64,000 nt of DNA. It comes from Thereva unica. Its lineage: Eukaryota; Arthropoda; Insecta; Diptera; Therevidae. The notes under the pieces are model-generated. The model made no database searches. It was not told where the DNA came from and worked only from the letters and a program-made list of their open reading frames with translations. The DNA lies in assembly GCA_949987705.1 (NCBI GenBank), contig OX465286.1, forward strand, positions 8,285,445-8,349,444. The letters run 5' to 3'. The position numbers and the translations under genes were made by a program. Below, piece by piece: positions 44,492 through 54,600 of the stretch. Numbering within the stretch: the stretch's first letter is position 1; each line of letters begins with the position of its first letter.

Positions 44492-45764
44492 TTATGCAGA
44501 TAACAAATTTGCTATATTATCTCTGTGTTCTTTTGCTTCATTTGAACTACTGACAGTTGCTGAAAGTTCTTGTTGTTCGTCTTCGTCTCCGTTATTTTCG
44601 GTGTCTGCTTCGAATTCTTGTATATTGAGATTTTCATTTATAATTATGAAATTATGTAAAATAATACATGCAAGCACAATAAATTTTGCATTTTTTAAAT
44701 TTTTAACATCTACGTATTTTAAGATTCTAAATTTGTTTTTCAGTATTCCAAAGGCTTGCTCTATAACTACTCTTGTTTTACTTAATATCGTGTTATATTT
44801 TCTTTGGACCGGGCTCAGGTAGCCATTGTCTTTGTACGGAACCATTAGAAATGTCGACAATGGGTATGCAGAGTCTCCCAGCAAATGTCCCCCTGCTGGT
44901 AACCTTATAGATCCATCTGCGATACCTCGTTTTAGTGGGCTGTTGGACCACACGTTTGCATCGTGGTTCCTTCCTGGTATCCCAAAAAAAACGTCCGTGA
45001 AGATGCAACTGGCGTTGCAAACAGCCTGTAAAGAACATAAGTAATAAACATGGATTATTATGTAACACAATTTTCTTAAACCTGTAATATGATCGAATGT
45101 GTTCCTTTTCTATTATAATAGCTGTCGCTCTCCTCCGAAGGGGATGGAATTTGGATGTGGGTTCCATCTACACACCCTACGACAAAGGGAAATGGGGAAC
45201 TTCTTAACATTCCAAAATCCTCCATTACTTTATTGAATTCTTCGTGTGATGGCCATCTAATGAAATCTCTTCGACGTCTGTGAAGAAGTTTGCATATTCT
45301 TAAGACCAAATTAAATGACGTACCCTTAGATATCCCAAATCGGTCATATATATCTCTGTAGGAACTATTATTCGCCAGCTTCCATATTGTCACATAAAGG
45401 GCAAATTCTAAATTGTAAGCTGGTCTACCGGTGGCCCGCGTTTTATACAAGGGTCGTAAATTTGTAACCAATTTCTGTAATAACAATACACACTATATTT
45501 TTGGAATGTATTTATTTTAGAATTACCTACCTTAAAAGTGCTTCTATGCATGCGAAAATGGTCCCTAAAAACTTCTTCCGAATAGTTGTTTATTATGTTT
45601 ATGTAGCCGGAAATTTTTATCACTTTTTGTCTTTTTAAGCAATGTAATATAAGTTTTTCCAAGATTAATCTTTTTTGACTCTTTCTTTTCACTGTGACCA
45701 CTTTTCTACCTCTTTCGTCTAAAAAAACATTTAAAATTATATTTTTCACCTTATTACGCTCCAT
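44492..45764 (-). CDS. HARBI1-type transposase (DDE_Tnp_4), intact
   Basis: Three exons on the minus strand: 45531-45764, 45082-45474 and 44492-45025. The introns (56 bases, GTAGGT...TTACAG; 56 bases, GTTTAA...TTTACAG) both fall between codons, and the joined frame encodes 386 residues, usual for the family. An N-terminal helix-turn-helix-like part (NNSSYRDIYDRFGISKGTSF) precedes the catalytic domain: Asp about 181 in VVGCVDGTHIQIP, Asp about 260 in HLLGDSAYPL, and Glu about 298 in TRVVIEQAFGILK. All three acidic residues are present. No stop or frameshift is visible, so it may be active. The start is the ATG at 45762-45764. Confidence 0.93.
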
Positions 45765-46150
45765 TTTGTTAATCAAAGTGCGTATAAAAAGTGACGCGTG
45801 CAGAACTTACGTTCAAAAACTTTTCTTTGCAGCGGATGAAACGTGCATGAGTTGATTATGTCAAAGCAGAAGCATCAGTGCTGCAGCTGCTTTTCTGCAC
45901 ATGCGATCAAAATTTTGACGTTTTTGACCAGGCCCATTTCTAGACAGGGAACCAAAGTTGAAAGGATACCCCACATAACCCAGATGGGAATGCTCGCGAG
46001 AAAAAAAGAGATCTTTCTTGGCTCACCTTTCCTTGATGGATTGAGTGAGCTGCAAAACACTGGTTTTCCTAACCTCTGTCGCTTTATAAAAAGTTTCAAA
46101 TGGCCTAAAATGGCCTGCATTTTGTCTCAACACTAGAATGGCATCTCAAC

Positions 46151-47082
46151 GGGTTCTATGGTGTACCTAAGTGGGCTCTCTAGTGGCATCCATTTCAATC
46201 TAACCTAACTTAAAGGAACAAAGAAAAAGAGTAATTAAAGAGGAATTCTCGCCACAAGGAATTCTGCTCTCCTCATTTCGTTCATTTACCTCTTTTAAGA
46301 GTTCTTGGAACACGCGCCTTGACGTTTATATCAATCATCATAAACAGCAATATGTATACAATACAGAGCCTTCGGGATATTTTTTTCTTCGTGTGAGTGG
46401 ATATGGTGCTTTTTACAGAATTTTCGAAAAGTGCTCCAGCGTAGAATAAATAAATGAGAGATTTTTCTATCACTTGGGAAATATTTTTCCCGCTTTTGAT
46501 TCTGAAAGAGGAAGGTGTGTTCCTTCCCTTTTTGAGTAAAATCTCAAAAAACATTTCTTTGAGTAAAATTTTATGAAAATCTTGAAGCAAATCTCTGGAA
46601 ACTTCCTGTACGAAAAGAAGTAAAATTCTCCCGGTTTTTCTTGCATGGGAAAGTACAGGGACAGAAATTGGGTAGTATATATAATTTGCACCCGTGAAAA
46701 TACTTTTCATTTTTTTTTTTTTTTCAAAATTTTTAACTAAATATTTTCAAATCTTAATTTCTGAAATTTCACCCCTACCAATTGCGCCCGGTGCAAGTGC
46801 ACCATTCGCCGCACATATGGAAAGGCCGCGCCCCTGTGCACGTAGTACAAAAGTTTTCCGATAGGTGAGGATTAACCTCTAAAGTTTTTTATGTTTTGCA
46901 GATTTGTTCTTTGCTTCATTATTTTCTTTTCTTATTCCGGGACTATGCGCACATAAATTTGTTTTATGAAAAAGCGTTGCAACGCACGCGAATTTTTGCT
47001 AGTAAAATAATAAAAGCGCTTATTTTATTCACGGGAGAAAATAACAACCTATTCTACATAGTTTCGACATTTTAACTGATAC
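46151..47082. other. Noncoding stretch, no gene assigned
   Basis: A minus-strand frame of 142 codons spans 46282-46710 without recognisable domain or family. The segment 46727-46850 (T-run, then TTTCTGAAATTTCACC and AATTGCGCC) resembles short segments near 58550 and 60725, suggesting an unclassified dispersed repeat. Confidence 0.4.
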
Positions 47083-47369
47083 ACCGTGTACAGTGGCGTA
47101 TTTACCCTAGGGCCATGGGGGCCATGGCTCGGGGAGGCTGCGAGGGGCGGCACAAGTATCCTCGTGCTCAGCTTTGGAAGCTTTTAATAATCGTTACAAT
47201 ACACTGAGAGATAACTTTTATAAAATCAATATTTTTCGTGATATAATAAATATAGATCAGCTTTCTTTAATTGCGAGATCCATGCATTCATTCTTGTTTT
47301 GGGGCGTCTTGCCTGAGACCTATTTTATTTGGTCTATACCAACCCCGTCGTTAAAAACCTTCCAGGTTA

Positions 47370-48012
47370 ATGACGTAAACATACTAAGGGCGACCGACGA
47401 ATCGCTTTCCACAGAGACTGTCAAAATCGAATAGAATACACCGCTTTTGTATTAAGGTGCACAATATGCAAACCACTACGAGCTCACCCATCGGATCAAT
47501 CTAATTTCTATTTCAAGGTCGTCGCGATGCCTGTCAAAGTATCATGGGCCCTGTGGGATGGGTTTGCGTAGCGCCCCTCGTGTATTACTGTGTGCGTGTT
47601 ACTTTACACCTTTATGCTGTAAACATGCTAAGGGCGACTGCGAAACTATTTTCCTCGGCCACCACGGCGAATGGCTTGACGATATTTGATGTGAGCACAC
47701 ACTAAGAGCGACGACGAAACAAATTAAAAAAATACACACCGGAATTACCATCATGCACGGCCGAGTTGCTGCACACGCACACAGCAGCACACGAAAATGG
47801 CAACACAAGCCCATGCCACAACACACATGTAACTTTGACAGGCGACGGCTACGAAATAGAACTTGGATTGATTTAGTCGCCGAGCTCGGCGGCGTAGTTA
47901 TCGCAGTGGTCTGCAGATTGTGCAGCTTCATACAAAAGAGGTGTATTCTATTCGTTTTTGACAGTCGCTGAGCAAAGCGATTGGTCGGTCAGCCTTAGCA
48001 TGTTTACAGCAT
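47370..48012. mobile_element. MITE nested in the hAT element, about 95-bp inverted repeats, TA flanks
   Basis: ATGACGTAAACATACTAAGG at the left and the complement of the right end (ATGCTGTAAACATGCTAAGG) begin inverted repeats of roughly 95 bp that include CGAATAGAATACACC. TA flanks both ends (47368-47369 and 48013-48014), suggesting a Tc1/mariner-type duplication. A third partial copy of the terminal motif (CTGTAAACATGCTAAGGGCG) lies at about 47619. No coding capacity. Confidence 0.85.
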
Positions 48013-48055
48013 TAGACTTTTAGTATAAAATTGAAGTTCAATTATTCTGTCCTTT

Positions 48056-48720
48056 GTGCCAAACACTGGCCACAAAGTAGAACATATACTGCTAGCAGTT
48101 ATGGATACCTTCAAAATACTGAATATCGACATTAATAATTGCAGAGGTCTATCTTATAGAAATGCCAGCAGTATGATTGGGCGGTATAGTGGCCTACAGG
48201 CTAAGATCAAAGAAAATTCAGTATGTAACATAGGTCCGCACATTAGTTAAACTTGACCCGATCATCGGTAGCTGCTCAGAAGCTACACAGATTTGTGTGT
48301 TGCTGCAAAAGCTATATGTCCTTTTTTCAGCATTAATCGAACGTATAAAATGTAACCGTCAACTATTTGTCACTATGCGGTGGTCAGATAAGGACGGTAC
48401 CTGTGCTAGCCCTGATAAAAATTGGAAGGAAATAATAGCGGCTGTTGACGTTATAAAAAATGACTGCCCACCAAAAAGGGTTGGTTCAAAATGAAGCGGC
48501 AGGTCTATTGGCTCAATTTCACTCAAATTCTCTAGAAACGGCTATATTATCGGAATTTCGGGAATCCAAAACTCTTCAACATGTCGAGGTAGACGCTGAT
48601 CCTTTGAAGAGGCTAGTAGTCTTGAGTAGTACACGATTATAAAATGAGTTTATTAGAGATGCCTCTTTTTTCGTTTGACCTAGTACAGTGTCATACTTCA
48701 AAAAAGGCAAAAACAATGAA
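48056..48720 (+). pseudogene. hAT transposase catalytic region, decayed
   Basis: Plus-strand segments 48100-48250, 48297-48494 and 48460-48642 in different frames correspond to consecutive parts of a hAT RNase H-fold transposase of the zinc-finger-MYM/DUF4371 type: the NNCRGLSYRNASSM motif, the cysteine/LYVLFSALIE helix, the TMRWSDKDG motif and the following KNWKEIIAAVDVI helix. At least two frameshifts and several stops separate them. The C-terminal dimerisation region is not recognised. Confidence 0.75.
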
Positions 48721-49336
48721 ATTAAAGAATGAAAGAAAATAAATACCAATGAAGATATTTTTTTATGATTTTGACTCTAATATGCATTAAACTGCCTCAG
48801 ATTAAGTGAGAAACAAATTCCTCCACAATGTATATGTGAGGACCTTGCTCGAAGAGGATACAATCACACCTCGCCTCATTTATCTCGATACACGTTCATA
48901 TATCAATAAGACGTTATTTTTGAGCCAGGACTTTGAGGACTATCAGTACAATTTAACATCGTGAAAGGGAGAAATTTACTGCCTTGTGTAAGTCCGGCTC
49001 CACTATAAGAGGCTAGTAGAGGCTACAGCTAAGAATAACTCCACAGAAAAATACAGAAGCAATCCTCATATGATGCAATAACTGCCAAATTTGCACTCTT
49101 ATGTAAATTGGATACAATATCTGAAGTGGAAGTTAGAGATAACGCCATAAAACTCCAACAATTATTGTAGTTTATTGATCTTGCAACTGATCTACAAGAG
49201 TGTTCTTTTAAAAAAAATTCTTGACGTTACGGTGTTTTTATATTATTAAAATGTATTACCTTTTTTTCCATCAATGTAATGTGCAAATGTCCCAGGCCCA
49301 GGGCGCCAAATCTTAAAATACGCCATTGACCGTGTA

Positions 49337-50760
49337 TATTAAACGGAAAAAAATGCTTGTTATTTAAGAAGTTGCTCGGCTGCTTCCACCCTCTCTGCCC
49401 TTATCATTTTACGACACTGTTAATGAATTTAAAAGAAATAAACATTACCTATCACTTGCTACTTCCGCACCTAGGGACACAACAAAAACTAGGCACGTGC
49501 TTATTTTATAGCTGTTCGCTGCTCCCCACGCCACCAATTCCCTCCACATACACATTTTAAGGATGTTATGTATATATATATATGTATATATATAAGTGTA
49601 AATGCTTGATGTTCTTGTTCTACATACATACAAAATATATCATCATCCCCGGATAACATACAGCATCAGCAACAGCAGCAGTAGTGTAAGCAGCAGCGGC
49701 CCTATATAATGCTAACAGACAACCAACAAGTAAAGGGGAGAAATTAGATTTATAAGCGGAAGAAACGGATTTAACAGTTCAAATTTTATATCCTTTCTCC
49801 TTCTGTAAAATCCCGATATGGTTATTAGTTTTGCATCAGCGGGAATTTATGAATGGGGGTGGACTCGAGGAATAGAGGAGGGTAGCGAAATACTTAACAA
49901 CAATGAGAAACATAGGATGAAAATTGTTTCATATTTATTCCCTCTTAACCCCTTCTTCAGCCTTAATCAGGGACAATAATAACACTGGTGTACATTATCA
50001 AGAGACTTGACTAAACTGGGTGAAAATTTAATAGAAGGGTTAGGGTAGGTGAGAGACAATTATCGCGCGAGGGTGAGACTAAACGCAATTTAAATTTGTT
50101 AGTAACTAAGTGTTTAGGATTTTCTTCTTTAAAAAAAAAAAATAATAATAATAATAATAATAACGAGAAAAAATATTATATTAATAAAAAAATTTAACAG
50201 AAATATTAATAAGAAAGAGAGAAAAAAAAGGTTGCGGAAACACGTGCCGGCAGTAAAAAAAAACGTTTTCATTTTTCCCCAGCAACAACAACAACAACCG
50301 GCAGCAGGAAAAAATATTGTAAAAAAATGAGAGTATTTGACAGATTGTAATAAAAAACAGAAAATGACCAGGAGTTCTTTTTTTTTGGCATTTGTCGTTG
50401 CTGTTTAACAAAAATGCTAAACGACCGTATTTTAGGTCACACACAGTCTCACAGGACGATTTATTACAATAGACCAGATTTCGTTATTTTTTGTGTTGTT
50501 GTATGTTATCCTATATTACATTTCCTTCCCCTCCACCACATCTCTGCAATATATAAATAATTCTCTTGGAACATGATTTTTAGTGACATTTTATTACTTA
50601 CACGTGGAAATGTAATTTTTTTAATACAATAAGGGAAAAGGACATGCACACGCATTTTCTGTTTTTTTTTTTTTTTTTTTTTTACGGAGGGGAATTTAAT
50701 GACCACAAAATAAAATATATTTGTTAATAGCTTTAATGTAAGACTGAAAACAGCTATATA
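49337..50760. other. Noncoding stretch with microsatellites
   Basis: (TA)n near 49570-49592, GCAGCA-rich near 49665-49705, (AAT)n at about 50140-50162, an ACAACA run near 50284 and a T20-type run near 50663-50683. No gene or element end recognised. Confidence 0.55.
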
Positions 50761-50860
50761 CTTCTTCTTCTTCTTTAAACTCCTTTAATCCCTCATGGGA
50801 CATATAGGGCGGAAACAGTTGCCCTCCAGCGGACTCTATTCTAGAGTTGAGCCGGACTTA
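50761..50860 (-). mobile_element. LINE-R 3'-end fragment with (CTT)n tail
   Basis: CTCCTTTAATCCCTCATGGG and GGCGGAAACAGTTGCCCTCC follow a (CTT)n run at 50761-50775. Same 3' end as the LINE-R copy at 19423. Only the last 85 bases or so are present. Confidence 0.8.
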
Positions 50861-50943
50861 CAAGAGGCAGTTCATTTGTCCCGTACACGTTAGTAAATTG
50901 TACTGAGGCCTCAACTTTTTTAAATGTCCCGGTTCAAAAATAT

Positions 50944-51060
50944 GGTGAATTCAAAAACTCATCACTGCCACATCACTGCAGAATTCAGCTACAGACTTCA
51001 AATTGAATTCTGTAGATGAATTCTGCAGTGATGCGGCAGTGATGAGTTTTTGAATTCACC
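50944..51060. repeat. Hairpin MITE, 117 bp
   Basis: GGTGAATTCAAAAACTCATC pairs with its complement at the right end, and pairing continues for about 50 bp with few mismatches around a short loop near 50995-51005. Flanking triplets TAT/CAT are an imperfect match. No coding capacity. Confidence 0.75.
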
Positions 51061-51078
51061 CATAATGTACTACTATGG

Positions 51079-51800
51079 CAGTGATTCCCAAAGTGGGTTC
51101 CGCGGAACCTTAAGGTTCCACGAAAAAATTTTAGGGTTCCGTGTCACTAGCACTGAAGCGCAAATACATTCGCAGACTCACTGGCGCTGCGCCGGCCGTT
51201 TAACGCGTTCTTGCTAATCAGAAAGTGCGAGTGGCCCTTCTTCCTTTAAATTTGGTCTACGTCACGCCGGGTAACATTTTGGCCGCCATTCCATATTCCC
51301 ATGTCGAGGGTGTTGTTGGAATCCGCCTCTTGAGATGACCGCCATGAACCAAACGATATATTGAGTATACTATATTGCTTATGGTGTTCTACTTATCATA
51401 CCCTTTCATTTGATAACCATGTCGAAGAGGTTGTGAAGAATATTTCAATCTGCCCTCCTAAGACTGCCGCCATGGATCTAAAGGTATATTGAGTATACCA
51501 TATTGCATTGTCATCGGAGCTAAAGCTGTATGCAAAAATTTCAGCATGATAGGATATTCGGAACAATTTGAAAAATTGATTGCAAAATTTGTTCCGTGAA
51601 GAAAACAGTAATCCGTCCTCTTGAGACGGCCGCCATGGATCTAACGGTATAATGAGTATACCATATTGCATTGTTGTGTGCAAAATTTCAGGGTGATCGG
51701 GTAACCGGAAGTATTCAAAAAATCGATTGCAAGATAAATATATACATATATCATATATTATTTTATTTTTTCATCGTTGGGTTCCGCCAAATTTTATACA
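51079..51800. mobile_element. hAT-like element end with internal tandem units
   Basis: CAGTGATTCCCAAAGTGGG at 51079 is a typical hAT left terminus (CAGTG, then GGTTCC-rich subterminal sequence). No matching right terminus is seen; the LINE-J copy begins near 51815. Inside, three related units start near 51329, 51453 and 51617, each with GACnGCCGCCATGGATC-like sequence, then GGTATATTGAGTATACCATA and a segment ending AAAATTTCAG..GAT(C/A)GG. Unit spacing is about 124 and 164 bp. No coding capacity. Confidence 0.6.
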
Positions 51801-52717
51801 TTGTAGAAAGGTTCCTTCTTCTTTCAATCCCCTCCAACCCACTTCTCAGCTTCGCTGACGACGGTACTCTACGGTACTCGTACAGCTTCGATACAAGACA
51901 GACTCTTGCCAGATCCTGTCTTGATGATCGCGAACTAATGTCCAAGTCGATTAATAAAGACATTAAACTCATTCTAGAGTGGGGAAAGAAGAATCGTGTT
52001 GAATTCAACCCCGACAAAACCAAGTACTGTCTTATCTCCAAAAAGAAGTTCAACACCTCTTCACCCTTGAAAGTGGATGAAGTCCAACTAATGGCCGACC
52101 CATCCTTACACATCTTAGGCGTGACATTAGCCAAAGACTTGCGATGGAATGACCACATATTCCAAATTGCCAAACAAGCATCCCAGTGCCTGGGATTTCT
52201 TAAGAGGTGCAAGTTCCTCCTCCAGCCATCGGCCCGTGCTGTTATTTATAAATCCTACATTCGGCCTCTTCTTGAATATAACTCCCTAGTTTGGGGCGGC
52301 GCCCCAATAACCACCTTAGCATGGTTAGATAAGGTGCAAAAAAGGGCACTCAAGTTAATTGATGACGACACCGCTTGCTCCACCATCGACCCCTTGAGCC
52401 AACGTAGGAATGTAGCAGCACTGACAAAATTTTACCGCTACTATCATAGCGACTGTTCCTCCGAGTTAAACGCTCTCCTGCCTCCACGGCAATCTTATAC
52501 CCGCAGCACCAGATTAGCCCACTCGTCTCATTCCCTTCACCTGCAACTACCACTTTCACGCACTCAACAAGATATGAATTCGTTTGTTAATAGAACAACT
52601 CGACTGTGGAATAATCTCTCGCAGTCAGTATTTCCGAGCTCCTACAACATCCAAGAGTTCAAACGCAGGGTTCATCACCACCTTCTTCAATACCCCCCCG
52701 TACCTTTTAACCTTTAA
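51800..52717 (+). pseudogene. LINE-J RT palm end, thumb and C-terminal domain
   Basis: About 300 open codons. SFADDGTLRYSYSFD (catalytic FADD, about 51850) is followed by LILEWGKKNRVEFNPDKTKY, DPSLHILGVTLAKDLRWNDH, KQASQCLGFLKRCKF, SYIRPLLEYNSLVWGG (thumb), DKVQKRALKLIDDD, and the C-terminal FVNRTTRLWNNLSQSVFPSS with FKRRVHHHLLQYP. The LWNxLPxxVFPxSYNxxxFKxxV tail is common to CR1/Daphne/Rex-like LINEs, so the Jockey/Daphne label is an inference. The fingers and first catalytic Asp (motif A) are missing through 5' truncation, so no active enzyme is encoded. Confidence 0.85.
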
Positions 52718-52853
52718 CCTATACCCCTCCCCATCCCCCCGTACTAAGCTTACTGCTAGATATTGCACCATGACGTGACAAATGACATGACGGACTAGTA
52801 GTACAAAGGGTGACTCCTGAGCTTAGCACTGCCACATAAAAAAAAAAAAAAAA
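51815..52853 (+). mobile_element. LINE-J, best-preserved 3' half with poly(A)
   Basis: 5'-truncated copy starting near the RT active site and ending with the family 3' tail TACAAAGGGTGACTCCTGAG and GCCACATAAAAAAAA, poly(A) at 52838-52853. The coding part is open through the natural C-terminus, so insertion is relatively recent. Downstream it abuts a minus-strand LINE-R copy at 52854 exactly. Confidence 0.88.
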
Positions 52854-54600
52854 AGCAAGGTAAAGGGGGGATCGGAATTCAGTAGACTGCTCCACTATTA
52901 TTATCAAGGTGTTAATATGACCAATACATGAGCGGTCCTTCCTGAATCCGGCCTGCTGCCTCCTAAGCGTTCGGTCTACTGCCTCACTTATCCTAGATAG
53001 TAAGTAATATATGGGACAAAATTTTCCCTTCAGTAGATAATAAACAGATGCCTCTCCAGTTGTGGCATATTGTTAGGTCCCCTTTCTTGGTATTTTGACT
53101 ATGATACCTTCCGTCCAATCCTCCGGAAAGGTACAGGTGTTCCATGCTATTTCCAGGATTGGCTGAAGCGCATCTGCTGTTTTTTTTTTATGTGGTAGAC
53201 TAGAGGCTTAGGGAAAGCCCCTTTGTACTGTTCGACAATCTATTTTTTCATATAGAATGTCGAACAGCAGCTCTAGCCAGAAGATAGAGAGTAGGAAGAG
53301 AGAGACAGAGAAGTAGGAAGGAGCTGCCACAACCTAGCCGCGATATTTTTTGTTTTTATTCCACCTACTTCCAACCATTTCGCGACTCTGGCATCGGGGC
53401 ATTTGAGAAACAGCTCGCTGGAGTGTTATGCCTCCTGAAACGAGTTGAATCTCATCAGCCAACCGATGACATGCGCTTGGTGGAGCGGGGAAGGACTAGC
53501 GAAGACTATGACAGAAGGAATCAGGAATGTAAAGAGGGGAGAAGAAAGAAGGGAAGTTATGTAGGCGGAAAATTGGGAAAGGCAAGGACCGTGGCACCGC
53601 CGGGATTCGAACCTGGGACCTCTGGGGATAGTAGTCAGGCGCCTTACCTCTAGACCACCGAGGCCCCTGTGCTGTGAGGCTTGAGTCGGCTTTCAACAGT
53701 TCTGGCGGGATGCCATCTTTCCCAGCTGCTTTACCATTGGCCATCGCATGAATTGCGGTTACTAATTCCGTCTTGGATGGGGCCCGAGTGGCGATTCTTA
53801 TTGGCTGTGTATTGTTGTTGTTTTCCTGAGGTTCCTGTGTAAGTGTACCATTCAGGGCGGCGAAGAAGTAATCTCTCCATCTTTGGAGTTGCTCCTCGTC
53901 GCTGCACAGCAGCCTTCCATCCACACTCTTAATGGCATGCTTTTTAGTAGAGTGCTTTCCCGAGAGCTATTTAGGATATGGTACAGAACCTTACTGTTGC
54001 CTGTGTTTGCCGCCTTTTCCGCTTTTTCTGCGAGCTCATTTCTCTGCTGCCTTTTATCACGCCGGGCACTTCTCTTTACCTCCCGATGTAATTGGGAGTA
54101 TTCCCGTTCTAGTTGGTGACGTCTTCCGGGGTCGCTTGTAGAGTTTACGTTATTTTTTAGGGCTCTCCTGCGTTCTATTTTTTGCCAGGTTGTGTCCGAA
54201 ATCAAGTGTTGCTGGTTTCCTTGGACATAACCGATGCTCGTTTCCGCAGCCGTCAGTATTGCGCCCTTTGTCGTACTCCACAGCTCTTCAATAAGAAACG
54301 GTTTTCTGGTTTAATATTCGTAGGTTTCTAGCAAACTCCCGCTTTTTAACGCTCTCCCGCAGAAGATCTACATTAAACCGTCTACGGGTTCTAGCATCGT
54401 GTTGCACGTTTCTGATTGAGGCGATTTTTAGTTGCTACAACCAAATGGTGGTCGCTTCCAGTATCTGCTCCCCTGAAACTCCTGACATCCTCAAGAATAG
54501 TTCTCCATCTGCGGCTGACGGCCACGTGATCTATCTGATTTCTCGTTCTACCATCGGTTGATACCCAGGTCTCTTTGTGTATCTTCTTGTGACAAAAGTA
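52854..54600 (-). mobile_element. LINE-R second copy, truncated at both ends, carrying a SINE
   Basis: Collinear with 20459-21720 of the long LINE-R copy and nearly identical in many stretches. The 3' side is cut at 52854 (the LINE-J poly(A) junction) and the 5' side at 54600. Minus-strand coding pieces: HAMANGKAAGKDGIPPELLKAD (near 53720), LNGTLTQEPQENN (near 53840), REVKRSARRDKRQQRNELAE (near 54040) and GADTGSDHHLVVA (near 54450). A tRNA-derived SINE (53180-53669) interrupts it. A six-base insertion near 53840 and several frameshifts distinguish it from the other copy. Confidence 0.87.
53180..53669 (-). mobile_element. tRNA-derived SINE with LINE-J-like 3' tail
   Basis: Minus-strand element of about 490 bp. 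It starts GGGGCCTCGGTGGTCTAGAGG (A box TGGTCTAGAGG, 53647-53657), has B box GGTTCGAATCC (53603-53613), and ends with poly(A) (T-run at plus 53180-53189). This is an internal RNA polymerase III promoter in a tRNA-like head. The 3' end contains a hairpin (TGTTCGACA...TGTCGAACA, 53216-53254) and then ACAGTACAAAGGGGCTTTCC and TCTACCACATAAAA, close to the LINE-J tail AGTACAAAGGGTGACTCCT...TTACCACATAAAA. A TGCTG pentamer flanks both ends. The tRNA species is not identified. Confidence 0.88.

Larger units (their letters stand above)
43459..45935. mobile_element. PIF/Harbinger DNA transposon, structurally intact
   Basis: Perfect 17-bp terminal inverted repeats, GGGCCTGGTCAAAAACG, and a 3-bp duplication, ATT (43456-43458 and 45936-45938). 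Length 2477 bp. It carries the two genes expected of this superfamily, converging: a Myb/SANT-like DNA-binding protein (plus, 43658-44290) and a HARBI1-type DDE transposase (minus, 44492-45764), both open once short introns are removed. Subterminal AACGCC/GGCGTT motifs at about 43472, 43502 and 43545 could be binding sites for the Myb-like protein (inference). It lies in a LINE-L copy whose frame resumes on the far side. Confidence 0.95.
42853..46150 (+). mobile_element. LINE-L remnant, second copy, split by a MITE and by Harbinger
   Basis: Plus-strand pieces read KGTIIAASDYFTDDVISTGS (42855-42915), HCNVFQAEVTAFLEAIEWLKINN (about 42980-43050), then after the MITE ILSDSQA (about 43290-43312) and GRSEIRKNCRADEI ending at 43458, then after the Harbinger element SRQGTKVERIPHITQMG and ARKKEIFLGSPFLDGLSELQ (to 46130). 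They line up with the minus-strand LINE-L at 4403-6120, but the FTDGSK strand and the zinc-knuckle region are deleted. Insertion order: LINE-L first, then the two DNA elements. Confidence 0.85.
47091..49328 (+). mobile_element. hAT transposon (DUF4371/ZMYM-like transposase remnant)
   Basis: The left end CAGTGGCGTATTTACC and complement of the right end CAATGGCGTATTTTAA form hAT-type inverted termini, flanked by a perfect 8-bp duplication ACCGTGTA (47083-47090 and 49329-49336). The plus-strand interior contains transposase pieces: FWGVLPETYFIWSIPTPSLK (47300-47362), INNCRGLSYRNASSMIGRYS with LQAKIKEN (48131-48218, where hAT proteins read DNCRGQSYDNASNM), MRWSDKDGTC (48374-48403) and ECDPPKR-like sequence near 48466. 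Stops and frameshifts plus a nested MITE (47370-48012) make it dead. Length 2238 bp. Confidence 0.9.

Noticed and set aside
46282..46710. 142-codon minus-strand frame
   Set aside because: No recognisable domain, low-complexity flanks, overlapping frame on the same strand; insufficient evidence for a gene.
53580..53667. Functional tRNA gene
   Set aside because: A and B boxes are present, but the acceptor ends do not pair properly and the element continues as a poly(A)-tailed SINE.
53661..53674. 13-bp match GGCCCCTGTGCTG to the MITE terminus next to the SINE
   Set aside because: No partner end or duplication; it overlaps the SINE head GGGGCC, so coincidence is more likely.
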